From Leptospirales bacterium (lineage in GTDB: Bacteria; Spirochaetota; Leptospiria; Leptospirales; Leptonemataceae): DNA of 64,000 bases. The stretch lies in assembly GCA_019694655.1 (NCBI GenBank), contig JAIBBN010000009.1, forward strand, positions 1 to 64,000, read 5' to 3'. How positions within the stretch are numbered: position 1 is the first letter of the stretch; each line of letters starts with the position of its first letter. The notes under the pieces were generated by a model that was given only the letters and a program-made list of their open reading frames with translations, was not told the DNA's origin and made no database searches. Positions 7,297 to 15,497 of this stretch are shown piece after piece. The position numbers and the translations under genes were made by a program.

Positions 7297-7551
7297 GTGG
7301 CTGCGCAAGTTCAAAATGGTCGCATGGAAGCGAGGCTGAGGCTTTACGCTGGAGCAGGCTGTGGAGCAGCTACGATCTGCATATTTGCCTGCCCAGAAAT
7401 AGCAATAGCAGCGAACGGCGCGTTCGCCACCATAGGCCAATGGACAAGCGCCACTATTGTGACATATGCTCCAGGATTGGCGGCATTTCTTGGTCTCGGC
7501 AGTGCTCGCGCGGTAGTTGTTTTGGCGTCAGTCAGAGATTCAGCAAATTGA
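7297..7551 (+). pseudogene. Hydrophobic toxin-linker fragment, frameshifted
   Basis: From about 7340 the frame encodes a long apolar stretch (AIAANGAFATIGQWTSATIV, APGLAAFLGLGSARAVVVLA) that could be a membrane or pre-tip segment. It ends in a TGA at 7549, whereas the overlapping frame (7517-7813) carries the toxin tip. A frameshift near 7517-7550 would join the two into one protein. There is no plausible native start, and the left end abuts the opposite-strand toxin remnant. Confidence 0.35.
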
Positions 7552-7813
7552 GAGTGCACGTACGCAACTACTGAGAAATGTTTCGATCGGACGACTTAGA
7601 GACGCGGTCAATGCGCTATATCGGGAAAGGGCAAGAATTGGCAGCGGGAGCACGATGGATGCGTACCGACTCGAGGGCACTCATCTAACCAAACTTTACG
7701 ACCGCCAAAGGCAATTGCTCAGAATATTTCAGGAAGAAAGCCTGACGCATAATGATGCAGCAATTTTGCGGAGCTTGTTGATCGATTTGCAAAATGCATT
7801 GAGCGGCCGTTAG
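7517..7813 (+). CDS. Short C-terminal toxin tip, frameshifted from its linker
   Basis: The 98-residue frame reads RNVSIGRLRDAVNALYRERA, GSGSTMDAYRLEGTHLTKLY, and a C-terminal helical part ending LRSLLIDLQNALSGR. The GSGST.DA.R....H..K order recalls a small toxin tip found at the ends of Rhs-like and other polymorphic toxins; the exact family is not certain. The TAG stop overlaps the GTG of the next gene by one base, the same arrangement as in the minus-strand toxin-immunity pairs. The TTG start is an artefact of truncation. Confidence 0.5.
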   Translation: MFWRQSEIQQIESARTQLLRNVSIGRLRDAVNALYRERARIGSGSTMDAYRLEGTHLTKLYDRQRQLLRIFQEESLTHNDAAILRSLLIDLQNALSGR

Positions 7814-8196
7814 TGGTGTTTCCTATGGAATTTGAGATCCGCGACCCGGAATATTCAAAAATACCTAACCTCCTGGCTTTAAATGCGCCGGCATTCAAAA
7901 AATCGGAGGAATACACGATGCACAGGACGGATGCATTCAAGCTCCCGAGCGTCGCAATGGGAGCGTTTGCTGATTATGTTTGTCGCTTAGCAAAGGGTGG
8001 CGACGGGCATAAGGAAGAATTGGAAGTAGCGCTTGAGGCGCTCGAACTGTTGACTTTGCGTGCCGACTCGGACATCAACTCTTGCCTGAAGGAAGACTTT
8101 CTTGAATCTATTCGTGAAAAACGGGTAGTCGACCTGCTCATTGAGAAACTCGGTCCGGCCACCAGAATGTTACTTGAAATTGAGGACTCGAGATAA
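7813..8196 (+). CDS. Putative immunity protein for the plus-strand toxin tip
   Basis: A 127-residue acidic, mainly helical soluble protein (KEELEVALEALELLTLRADS, LKEDFLESIREKRVVDLLIE). It starts at GTG 7813, sharing one base with the toxin stop; an in-frame ATG at 7825 is an alternative. Small acidic helical proteins directly behind toxin tips are usually cognate immunity proteins, and this is the basis of the call. No family is assigned with confidence (a resemblance to DUF7674-type immunity proteins is possible). Confidence 0.55.
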   Translation: MVFPMEFEIRDPEYSKIPNLLALNAPAFKKSEEYTMHRTDAFKLPSVAMGAFADYVCRLAKGGDGHKEELEVALEALELLTLRADSDINSCLKEDFLESIREKRVVDLLIEKLGPATRMLLEIEDSR

Positions 8197-8576
8197 GCTG
8201 AAATAGTGGGCGTGGCAGGGCGGCGGGTGCACCAGTTTTGCACTGTCGTTTGGCCCTCGAGACGCCGGAGAGGAAGGACAGCGCCGACCCTGGTCAATCT
8301 ATGTCGAGACAGTCCAGCTGTGGGCTCTACACTTCGCGGCGCAGCGCTGCGCCCGACCGATGCCTGAGCAATCGCTATCGGCCGGTATGATGTTAACGCG
8401 CGACATTGCAAAGGCGCGCCGCAATTTGCCGCATTCGATCGATTTCTGGAGCTGCGCAGTCTACAGAAACACGGCCTACGGCCCGCAATGTGCAAGCTAC
8501 CTGCGTCGCCCCGTTCCGTTTGACATCGACGAGATGGAGTGAGTTTCAACGGAGCTTTCACTCTCCGAATCATATA
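8197..8576. other. Non-coding junction between accessory island and core genes
   Basis: No frame has protein-like composition or a recognisable motif. No tRNA or clear attachment-site repeat is seen at this boundary of the island. The stretch may hold decayed gene remnants. Confidence 0.4.
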
Positions 8577-9593
8577 CTAACCGGCCGATTCCGGCAAATA
8601 CCAGGCGCTGTGCAGCATGCGCATGTAGTTGGCGCGTTCAAAGGCCGCCGGCTCCGCCACATGCTGGTAGCTCATGCTTCCCTTCAATTGCTCCACTGAT
8701 TCATACTCGCGCTCTTCCATCCATTGCTGCAAGCCCTGCAAAGTTTCTGCGGCGCGCGCCGGACCGTGGCGCAAGAGCGCGCTGGCCATCATGACGGCAT
8801 CGGCGCCAACCAGCAACAATTTGAGCGTATCCTGCCAGTCGTGTACTCCGCTGGTTGCCGCAAGGCTGGCGGTCACGCGACCGCGAAGGATAGCGATCCA
8901 TTGCAGGGGCAGGCGATTTTCAAATTGCGTGGAAAGCGTCAGGTGCGGCGTCACCTCCAGGCAATCGAGGTCAATGTCTGGCTGGTAAAAGCGATTGAAC
9001 AAGGTCAAGCCGCTGGCGCCGGCCTCGACCAGCCGACGGGCCATGTTGCCAAAGGCGCTGAAGTAAGGCGATAGCTTGATTGCTACCGGGATGCTGACGC
9101 AGCTGCGAACCGCCGCCACATCTTCGATATACATCGCTTCAACATCCGCGCCCTTTTGATCAAGATCCGCCGGAATATAGAAAACATTCAGCTCGATCGC
9201 ATCGGCGCCGGCTTCCTGCATGCGTTGCGCATATTTGATCCAGCCGCCGGCGGAGACGCCATTCAGGCTGGCAATGACCGGAATGGAGAGCGATTGTTTC
9301 AGTTGCTGCAGTTGCTCCAGATATTCCTCGGCGTCCAGGTTGGCGTACTCCGCCGGCTCCGGAAAGTAGGAGAGCGCTTCGGCAAAGCTCTCTGCGCCAT
9401 GACTCAGGAAATGATCCAGCTCGTGCTTCTCGTGATTGATCTGTTCCTCAAACAGCGAGTACATCACCAGCGCAGCAACGCCGGCGTCCTCCAGGCGCCG
9501 TACGCTATCCAGCGATCTGGACAGCGGCGATGCCGAAGCTACCAGCGGGTTCTTCAGTTCAAGTCCAAGATATCTGGATCGTAAATCAACCAT
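8577..9593 (-). CDS. Dihydroorotate dehydrogenase-like flavoprotein
   Basis: A 338-residue class 1 DHOD-like TIM barrel: MVDLRSRYLGLELKNPLVAS at the start, SLNGVSAGGWIKYAQRMQEA, ADAIELNVF, IPVAIKLSPYF, and an FMN-phosphate region around LLVGADAVMMASALLRHGP. It starts 8 bases inside the 3' end of nifJ, so the two are translated as one operon. Proteins of this kind sit beside pyruvate:flavodoxin oxidoreductases in many bacteria. Because of this context, a role other than pyrimidine synthesis is likely; the electron partner is unknown. Confidence 0.85.
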   Translation of the reverse strand: MVDLRSRYLGLELKNPLVASASPLSRSLDSVRRLEDAGVAALVMYSLFEEQINHEKHELDHFLSHGAESFAEALSYFPEPAEYANLDAEEYLEQLQQLKQSLSIPVIASLNGVSAGGWIKYAQRMQEAGADAIELNVFYIPADLDQKGADVEAMYIEDVAAVRSCVSIPVAIKLSPYFSAFGNMARRLVEAGASGLTLFNRFYQPDIDLDCLEVTPHLTLSTQFENRLPLQWIAILRGRVTASLAATSGVHDWQDTLKLLLVGADAVMMASALLRHGPARAAETLQGLQQWMEEREYESVEQLKGSMSYQHVAEPAAFERANYMRMLHSAWYLPESAG

Positions 9594-12500
9594 GACGTTC
9601 CTCCACGGACAGGCGCGCAGCGGAGTCCGCCAGCGCTTCGTACTTTCGCCATTGCTGCTGTAGCTGTTCCTCGGCCAGCTTCAGCAGGCTGCGTGCGCGG
9701 GTTGGATTACTTCGTAGTAACATAGCAAATCGCATTTCATTGTACATATAGTCGCGCAGTCGAATAGAGGGCGCCTTGCTGTCCAGTTGCATGCGTTCCG
9801 GGCCGGTCTTTTCCGGATGGTAGCGAAAGAGCGGCCAGTAGCCGCTTTCCACAGCCAGTCGCTGCTGGCTGAGTCCGCGCTTGAGATCGTAGCCGTGCGC
9901 AATGCAATGACTGTAGGCGATAATCAGCGAGGGCCCGCGGTAGCGCTCCGCTTCGGCAAAAGCGCGCACGGTCTGCGAATCGTCGGCGCCCATCGCCACG
10001 CGAGCCACATAGACGCGGCCGTACTCCATGGCCAGCAGCGCCAGATCCTTCTTGGGCGCCTCCTTGCCCGATGCCGAAAATTTGGCCACGGCGCCCAGCG
10101 GCGTCGCCTTGGAGGTTTGACCGCCGGTGTTGGAATAGACCTCCGTATCAAGCAAGAGCACATTCACATCCTGACCCGAAGCAAGCACATGGTCCAGTCC
10201 GCCATAGCCGATGTCATAGCCCCAGCCGTCGCCGCCAATGATCCAGACGCTCTGGCGGCAGAGGTTGTCAGCCTCAGCCAGCAGGGCCCGCGCCTGGGGC
10301 ATGTCCAAACCCTGCAGGATGCGCTTCAGCTCTGTTACGCGCTGGCGCTGCTCAAATACTTCGGGTTCCTCAAGTTCTTCGGCCTTTAGAATGGCATCGG
10401 CCAGGCCCTCGCCGACGCTGGCGCGCAGTTCTTGCAGTCGCTGCATCGCCTGGCGCCGGCGCTGGTTGATTGCCAGGCGCATGCCCAGACCAAATTCGGC
10501 ATTGTCCTCAAATAGCGAATTGGACCAGGCTGGACCGCGGCCGGCGGCGTTCTTGCTCCACGGCGTCGTCGGCAGGTTTCCTCCATAGATAGAAGAGCAA
10601 CCGGTGGCGTTGGCAACGATCATGCGATCGCCAAAGAGTTGAGTGGCCAGCTTGATGTAGGGCGTTTCGCCGCAGCCAGCGCAGGCCCCCGAAAATTCAA
10701 ACAAGGGCTGCAGAAACTGCGAGCCCTTGACCTGGTCGTGGCGCACCTGATCGCGCGGCAGCTCTGGCAGCGAGAGAAAAAAGTCCCACGATCTTTGCTC
10801 GGCTTCGACGATTGGCTCCGCCGGCTGCATGTAGAGCGCCTTTTGACCGCTGCGTTCTTTGTTGCGCGCCGGACAGACCTCAACGCAGAGCGTGCAGCTG
10901 GTGCAATCCTCGGGCGCCACCTGAATGGTCAGCTGACGCGAGGACCAATCGCGCACCCGCGCCGGTGCGCTCTTAAAGCCAGGCGGCGCCGCAGCAAGCT
11001 CCGTCGCTTCATAAGCCTTCATCCGAATGACGCTGTGCGGACAGACCAGCGTACACTTGCCGCACTGGATGCAGACCTTCTCGTCCCACACCGGCAATTC
11101 CTGGGCAATGCGGCGTTTTTCATAGCGCGCCGTAGCGGTTGGAAATGTGCCATCCAGCGGCATGGCGCTCACCGGCAACTGCTCGCCGCGGCCGGCCAGC
11201 AAGGCTTCGGTAAACTGTCGTACAAAAGCCGGCCGATCCTCTTCCAGAGTGGCGCCCTCGGCAACGGAGGCGGGCGCGCCAATTGGCGCCATCTGCAGCG
11301 CGGCGAGGGCGCGATCGAGCGCCGCCAGGTTTTTTTGGACGACGACATCTCCGCGCTTTCCGTAGGTCTTTTCCACGGAATGGCGCATGGCGGCCATGGC
11401 CTGCTCCATCGGCAAGAGCCCGCTGAGTTGGAAGAAGGCGGCCTGCATGATAGTGTTGATGCGCGAACCCAGGCCCAGCTCGCGGGCAATGGCGCTGGCA
11501 TTGACCGAGTAGAGCTTCAGTTTCTTATCCAGGATTTGATGTTGCACGGCAAGCGGCAGGCGTTGCCAGAGTTCCTCGGCAGTGCAGGGCGCATTGACCA
11601 GAAAAATGGCGCCCTCTTCGGCGGCGGACAGAACATCGTAGCGAACCAGCAATGGAAAGTGATGGCAGGCGATGAAGTTGGCCTTCTCAATCAGGCAGGC
11701 CGTATCGATTGGCTGCGGCGATGCCCGCAGGTGTGAAATAGTTGAAGAACCTGACTTTTTGGAATCATAAACAAAGTAGCCCTGCACCTGCAGATCGGTG
11801 GCGTCGCCCAGAATCTTGATTGAGCTCTTGTTGGCGCCCACCGTGCCATCGGCGCCCAGACCGAAAAACATGCCCCGGAACGACTGCGGCAGCTCCAGGT
11901 TCCAGTTCGCATCGTAGTCCAGGCTCAGGCCGCTGATGTCGTCCCGGATGCCTACGGTAAAGGATCGCTTGATCGCAGGCTGTTGTAGCATCTCAAATAT
12001 GGCGCGGCCCATGGCTGGCGTAAATTCACGGGAGCCCAGGCCGTAGCGTCCGCCGACGATTTGCGGACTTGTTTGGCCCGCTCTTTCTCGGGCCAGCGCC
12101 GCCAGCAAATCCTGGTAGAGCGGCTCGCCGGCCGCGCCGGGCTCCTTGCAGCGGTCAAGGACGGCGATGGCCTGAACGCTTGCTGGCAAAGCGGCAATCA
12201 GCGCCGCTTGATCCAGAGGCCGAAAGAGGCGAACGCTCAGCACGCCCAGCCGCTGTCCCTCGGCATTCAGTCGATCGACAGTGGCGCGCATCGTTGGCGC
12301 GCCCGAACCCATCAGGACAACAACGCGGTCGGCCTGGGGATGACCGTGGTATTCGAAGATGTCGTAGCGACGACCGGTGCGATTGCCAAATTCCTGCATG
12401 CACTGGCGCACGATCTTCGAAGCGGCATCGTATTCCAGATTGGCGCGCTCGCGAGATTGAAAAAAGACATCGGGATTCTGGGCCGACCCGCGCAGTAGCG

Positions 12501-13140
12501 GCGCCTCCGGTCGCAGGGCGCGCTGCCGAAAGGCCTCAATGGCATCGCGATCCAGCAAATCGAGCATTTCAGCCTCTGAAAGTTCGACAATGGCGCGAAT
12601 CTCGTGCGAAGTACGAAAGCCATCAAAGACATGCAGGAAGGGCAAGCGACTGCGCAGCGAAGCCATCTGAGCGATGAAGGCAAAATCCTGGGCTTCCTGC
12701 ACGGTGGCGGCAAAGAGCATGCCCCAGCCTGCGCCGCGCGCCGCCATGACATCGCTGTGATCGCCAAAGATGGAAAGGGCGTGCGTCGCCAGCGCTCGCG
12801 AGGCAACATGAATCACCGCCGGCGTAAGTTCGCCCGCTATTTTGTACATATTAGGTATCATCAACAGCAGGCCCTGTGATGCGGTGAAGGTTGTGGAGAG
12901 CGCGCCGCTCTGCAGCGATCCGTGTAGGGCGCCGGCAGCGCCGCCCTCGCTCTGCAGTTCCACGATCTGCGGACTCAGCCCGGCATAGTTGCGCTTGCCC
13001 TCCGCCGACCAGGCATCGGCATATTCGCCCATCGGCGAGGCCGGCGTAATCGGATAGATGGCAATGACATCGTTCAGGAAGTAAGCGACGCGCGCGCAGG
13101 CTTCGTTGCCATCCAGGATCAAACGGGCGGAGGACTGCAT
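9586..13140 (-). CDS. nifJ: Pyruvate:ferredoxin (flavodoxin) oxidoreductase
   Basis: The 1184-residue single-chain enzyme oxidises pyruvate and CoA to acetyl-CoA and CO2, reducing ferredoxin or flavodoxin. It has YPITPASPMGEYADAW near the N-terminus (TPP pyrimidine domain), two 4Fe-4S clusters in VCIQCGKCTLVCPHSVI and CTSCTLCVEVCPARN, a further Cys pair in GACAGCGETPYIKL, and the TPP site GGDGWGYDIGYGGLDHVLAS with a C-terminal domain. ATG 13140 (MQSSARLILDGNEA) is chosen over longer frames because the family starts at this point. The DHOD-like gene follows with an 8-base overlap. Confidence 0.93.
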   Translation of the reverse strand: MQSSARLILDGNEACARVAYFLNDVIAIYPITPASPMGEYADAWSAEGKRNYAGLSPQIVELQSEGGAAGALHGSLQSGALSTTFTASQGLLLMIPNMYKIAGELTPAVIHVASRALATHALSIFGDHSDVMAARGAGWGMLFAATVQEAQDFAFIAQMASLRSRLPFLHVFDGFRTSHEIRAIVELSEAEMLDLLDRDAIEAFRQRALRPEAPLLRGSAQNPDVFFQSRERANLEYDAASKIVRQCMQEFGNRTGRRYDIFEYHGHPQADRVVVLMGSGAPTMRATVDRLNAEGQRLGVLSVRLFRPLDQAALIAALPASVQAIAVLDRCKEPGAAGEPLYQDLLAALARERAGQTSPQIVGGRYGLGSREFTPAMGRAIFEMLQQPAIKRSFTVGIRDDISGLSLDYDANWNLELPQSFRGMFFGLGADGTVGANKSSIKILGDATDLQVQGYFVYDSKKSGSSTISHLRASPQPIDTACLIEKANFIACHHFPLLVRYDVLSAAEEGAIFLVNAPCTAEELWQRLPLAVQHQILDKKLKLYSVNASAIARELGLGSRINTIMQAAFFQLSGLLPMEQAMAAMRHSVEKTYGKRGDVVVQKNLAALDRALAALQMAPIGAPASVAEGATLEEDRPAFVRQFTEALLAGRGEQLPVSAMPLDGTFPTATARYEKRRIAQELPVWDEKVCIQCGKCTLVCPHSVIRMKAYEATELAAAPPGFKSAPARVRDWSSRQLTIQVAPEDCTSCTLCVEVCPARNKERSGQKALYMQPAEPIVEAEQRSWDFFLSLPELPRDQVRHDQVKGSQFLQPLFEFSGACAGCGETPYIKLATQLFGDRMIVANATGCSSIYGGNLPTTPWSKNAAGRGPAWSNSLFEDNAEFGLGMRLAINQRRRQAMQRLQELRASVGEGLADAILKAEELEEPEVFEQRQRVTELKRILQGLDMPQARALLAEADNLCRQSVWIIGGDGWGYDIGYGGLDHVLASGQDVNVLLLDTEVYSNTGGQTSKATPLGAVAKFSASGKEAPKKDLALLAMEYGRVYVARVAMGADDSQTVRAFAEAERYRGPSLIIAYSHCIAHGYDLKRGLSQQRLAVESGYWPLFRYHPEKTGPERMQLDSKAPSIRLRDYMYNEMRFAMLLRSNPTRARSLLKLAEEQLQQQWRKYEALADSAARLSVEERHG

Positions 13141-13216
13141 GTCTGAAAGACGCGGCGCTGCCTGCCGCTTGCAAGCCGAAACCGTCGGCTGGCGTATCGC
13201 TCCGCGCCAGGTAGTA

Positions 13217-13747
13217 CTACGGGGCGGTCGCCGCTGACTGTCGGCGGCGGCTTGCGTCGCCGGCTTGTGCTGCAACCTTGCGCAACTTGCGCAACAGTTG
13301 GCGATAGCTTTCCCCGCCCAGGAGTTCTTGCATCTGGCGGTGCGCCTCCAGCCACAAAGGATAGCTGCGTTCCAGGCTGCGCCGCCCGCCTTCGGAAAGG
13401 GCAATGCGTCGCTCCTTGCGCAGGCCCGGCGCCAGGTCTTCCACCAGACCCAGTTCCTGCAAGGGCAGTAGGTTTCGTATCAACGTGGTGCGGTCCAGCG
13501 CCAGGGTCTGCGCCAGATTGCGGAGCGTGAAGTAATCCGCCGCGCCCAGCGCCATCAGCACTGAAAAGCGATTGGAACTCAAGCCTGCCGGCGCCAGCGC
13601 CCGATCGAAGTGCGCCGCGACGCCGCGCGCTGCGCGCTGCAGGTTCAGATTCAAGCAACTGAGGCCATCCTGGATCAGCTGTTTGCGTAGCGGCAACCGC
13701 CGCGAGGCGCTTTGCGCCTGGCTGCGCGTCGCGACGCGGGCCTTCAA
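13217..13747 (-). CDS. MarR-family transcriptional regulator
   Basis: The 176-residue protein has a winged helix: LSSNRFSVLMALGAADYFTL, RNLAQTLALDRTTLIRNLLP (recognition helix) and a wing around LVEDLAPGLRKERRIALSEG, flanked by dimerisation helices. It starts at a TTG overlapping the thioesterase stop by 4 bases. Two identical TGTAATTACA palindromes lie ahead of this operon, suggesting autoregulation and control of the thioesterase. The effector is unknown; an acyl or aromatic compound is a guess from the neighbour. Confidence 0.82.
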   Translation of the reverse strand: MKARVATRSQAQSASRRLPLRKQLIQDGLSCLNLNLQRAARGVAAHFDRALAPAGLSSNRFSVLMALGAADYFTLRNLAQTLALDRTTLIRNLLPLQELGLVEDLAPGLRKERRIALSEGGRRSLERSYPLWLEAHRQMQELLGGESYRQLLRKLRKVAAQAGDASRRRQSAATAP

Positions 13748-14289
13748 GCCGCCCCTCGCTGAAAATCAATGCGCTCGAATTTTCCGCTGCGCACTTGCTT
13801 GCGCAGCGTCTGCAGTCGTTCGGCAAATTGAGTTTCGATGTCCGACGCTTCCGTGTAGAGTATGGCCTGAAAAAACTGGCGCAGCTCCTGGCTGTGGCGC
13901 GCCGGTCGATTGCGATCCAGATCTACGTGTGTAAAATCAACGCGCAGCACCGCTTTGAGGTCGCGGCCGCCGCGATCGAGCATTAAACCCTCCACGGAAA
14001 TGGAAGCATCGCCACAATCGACCAGACGCGTGACGATGCGCAGCATTTCATTTTGCAAGGCGGGGCGCAGAAAGGCCGTCTCGGTGTGCCGTACCAGCCA
14101 GCCCCTGCGTTGCTCGGCGGCCATCGCATAAAGATCCAGATCGTAGCTCTCGCGCAGATGGTCTTCGCGAGCGTCAAAAAAATACTCGGCATAGCGGGCG
14201 TTGTTCAGATGGCCAAAGGGATCACAGTCCTGAAATCGAACGCGCATCAGGCTCTCCGGGCTTTTTTCAGAGCTGGCATTGTAAATCAT
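13744..14289 (-). CDS. Acyl-CoA thioesterase, hotdog (4HBT) family
   Basis: A 181-residue single-hotdog protein with the 4HBT opening VRFQDCDPFGHLNNARYAEY, where the Asp of QDCD and the HLNN block mark the active site, and a later TRLVDCGDASISVEGLMLD strand set. Likely hydrolyses acyl-CoA or a related thioester. It is first in a two-gene operon with the MarR regulator, which begins inside its stop codon. The ATG at 14289 is preceded by the operator region at 14323-14360; no strong ribosome-binding site is visible. Confidence 0.8.
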   Translation of the reverse strand: MIYNASSEKSPESLMRVRFQDCDPFGHLNNARYAEYFFDAREDHLRESYDLDLYAMAAEQRRGWLVRHTETAFLRPALQNEMLRIVTRLVDCGDASISVEGLMLDRGGRDLKAVLRVDFTHVDLDRNRPARHSQELRQFFQAILYTEASDIETQFAERLQTLRKQVRSGKFERIDFQRGAA

Positions 14290-14322
14290 AGCAGGAGTCC
14301 CGGCAGCGGCCTTTCAAGTCGC

Positions 14323-14360
14323 TGTAATTACACATATGTAAATACACAGGTGTAATTACA
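14323..14360. promoter_or_regulatory. Paired palindromic operator, probably MarR sites
   Basis: TGTAATTACA occurs twice (14323-14332 and 14351-14360), each a perfect 10-base palindrome, with starts 28 bases apart. A third AT-rich partial palindrome (CATATG) lies between. The cluster is unusually AT-rich for this genome and lies between the thioesterase-marR operon and the divergent phosphodiester glycosidase gene. Confidence 0.65.
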
Positions 14361-14504
14361 TACACGGCGGGGGCGGCGCGGTCGGCGAGCACAATTTTGG
14401 AAAATCTGAATCGGAGGCGAATCGTTCAGCCCGGCCTGCGCCGTCTGGGTCCCTGCCGGATTTCCTGCTGGCCGGCGCTTGAGCCGGGCCGCTGGCTGCC
14501 GGTC

Positions 14505-15497
14505 ATGGCGGTTGAGGTCTCTTATCCGCTGCTACTTGTCGCTCTGGCGACGCTGCTGGTTCTGTCCGCACTTTGGTTGCGGCGTCGCCTGCCGCGAACC
14601 GGTGCGGCGCTGGCAGCCTTGCTGGCCGCGTTTTTGTTGCCGATTGTGGCGGCGGCGCTCTTGCGCCTGGCAATGCTCGCCCGCCCGCAACCGGAAGATC
14701 TAAGCCTGGAATTGCATCCAGGCTTGCGCTACCTGCGTAAGAGCCTGCAAGCGCCGCGGCGAATGGTGGTGCATACGCTGATCATCGATTTGCGGCAGCC
14801 AGATCTGCACTTTGCGATTTCGCGGCCGACGCTCTCCGCAGGCAGCGAATACCGGGCGCAAACAGTCCAGGAGTACGCCGAAGAGCGCGGGCTCTTTGCC
14901 GCAATGAACGGCGATTTTTTTCTCCCCTGGCATTACCGTCGGCCCTGGGACTATTATCCCCATCGAGGCGAGCCGGTGAGCCCCAATGGTCCGGTTTTAT
15001 CTGAGGGCATTGAGTACCCTATTCGGGTTCGACCGCCAGTCTCCACTGCCTACTTTACGCGAGAGAACCGCATCAGCTTCGATCGACGTCCGATAGCGGC
15101 GTGGAATGCCATCTCTGGCCAGCCGCTGCTGCTCAAGGACGGGCAGCTCAGCGTACACTTGCAGGGCGAGAGCCCCGTTTACTATGATCGACCACATCCG
15201 CGCAGCGCCATTGGAATCGACGCCAGCGGCGCTCGAATGATCTGGATGGTCATTGATGGGCGCCAGCCCGGCTATTCCATGGGCGCTCGAATTCTGGATC
15301 TGGTCGCCCTGATGCGAGAGCAGGGCGCAGTGACGGTGATGAACCTGGATGGCGGCGGTTCCAGTACGCTGGTGGCGCGCAATGCGACGGGAGAATTGCA
15401 GGCGCTTAACGCTCCCATCCATCACAACCTTCCCGGCCCGCAGCGGCCGGTTGCCAATGCGCTTGGCCTGTACTTTGGAAGCGAGCGGGGCAGGTAA
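14505..15497 (+). CDS. Phosphodiester glycosidase family protein (DUF2233/NAGPA domain), membrane-anchored
   Basis: From ATG 14505 the protein has 330 residues with two N-terminal membrane segments (PLLLVALATLLVLSALWL and an Ala/Leu-rich second helix), then the NAGPA-like domain: AMNGDFFLPWH, AIGIDASGARMIWMVIDGR and MNLDGGGSSTL, the hallmark DGG-S block. Members cleave phosphodiester-linked sugars. An in-frame start at 14397 is possible but would add a low-complexity leader. The stop overlaps the next start (TAATG), indicating an operon with the metallophosphoesterase; together they suggest envelope phospho-sugar turnover. Confidence 0.82.
   Translation: MAVEVSYPLLLVALATLLVLSALWLRRRLPRTGAALAALLAAFLLPIVAAALLRLAMLARPQPEDLSLELHPGLRYLRKSLQAPRRMVVHTLIIDLRQPDLHFAISRPTLSAGSEYRAQTVQEYAEERGLFAAMNGDFFLPWHYRRPWDYYPHRGEPVSPNGPVLSEGIEYPIRVRPPVSTAYFTRENRISFDRRPIAAWNAISGQPLLLKDGQLSVHLQGESPVYYDRPHPRSAIGIDASGARMIWMVIDGRQPGYSMGARILDLVALMREQGAVTVMNLDGGGSSTLVARNATGELQALNAPIHHNLPGPQRPVANALGLYFGSERGR

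Noticed and set aside
8200-8576. attachment site or tRNA at the island's right border
   Set aside because: No tRNA-like fold and no direct repeat with the left part of the window could be found by eye.
13141-13404. 88-residue N-terminal extension of nifJ
   Set aside because: The extension has a Ser/Arg/Cys-rich unconserved sequence and overlaps the marR gene; the family's N-terminus begins at MQSSARLILDGNEA.
14397-14504. Longer start of the phosphodiester glycosidase
   Set aside because: The extra 36 residues precede the membrane helices with a low-complexity basic leader; ATG 14505 gives a normal membrane-anchor N-terminus.
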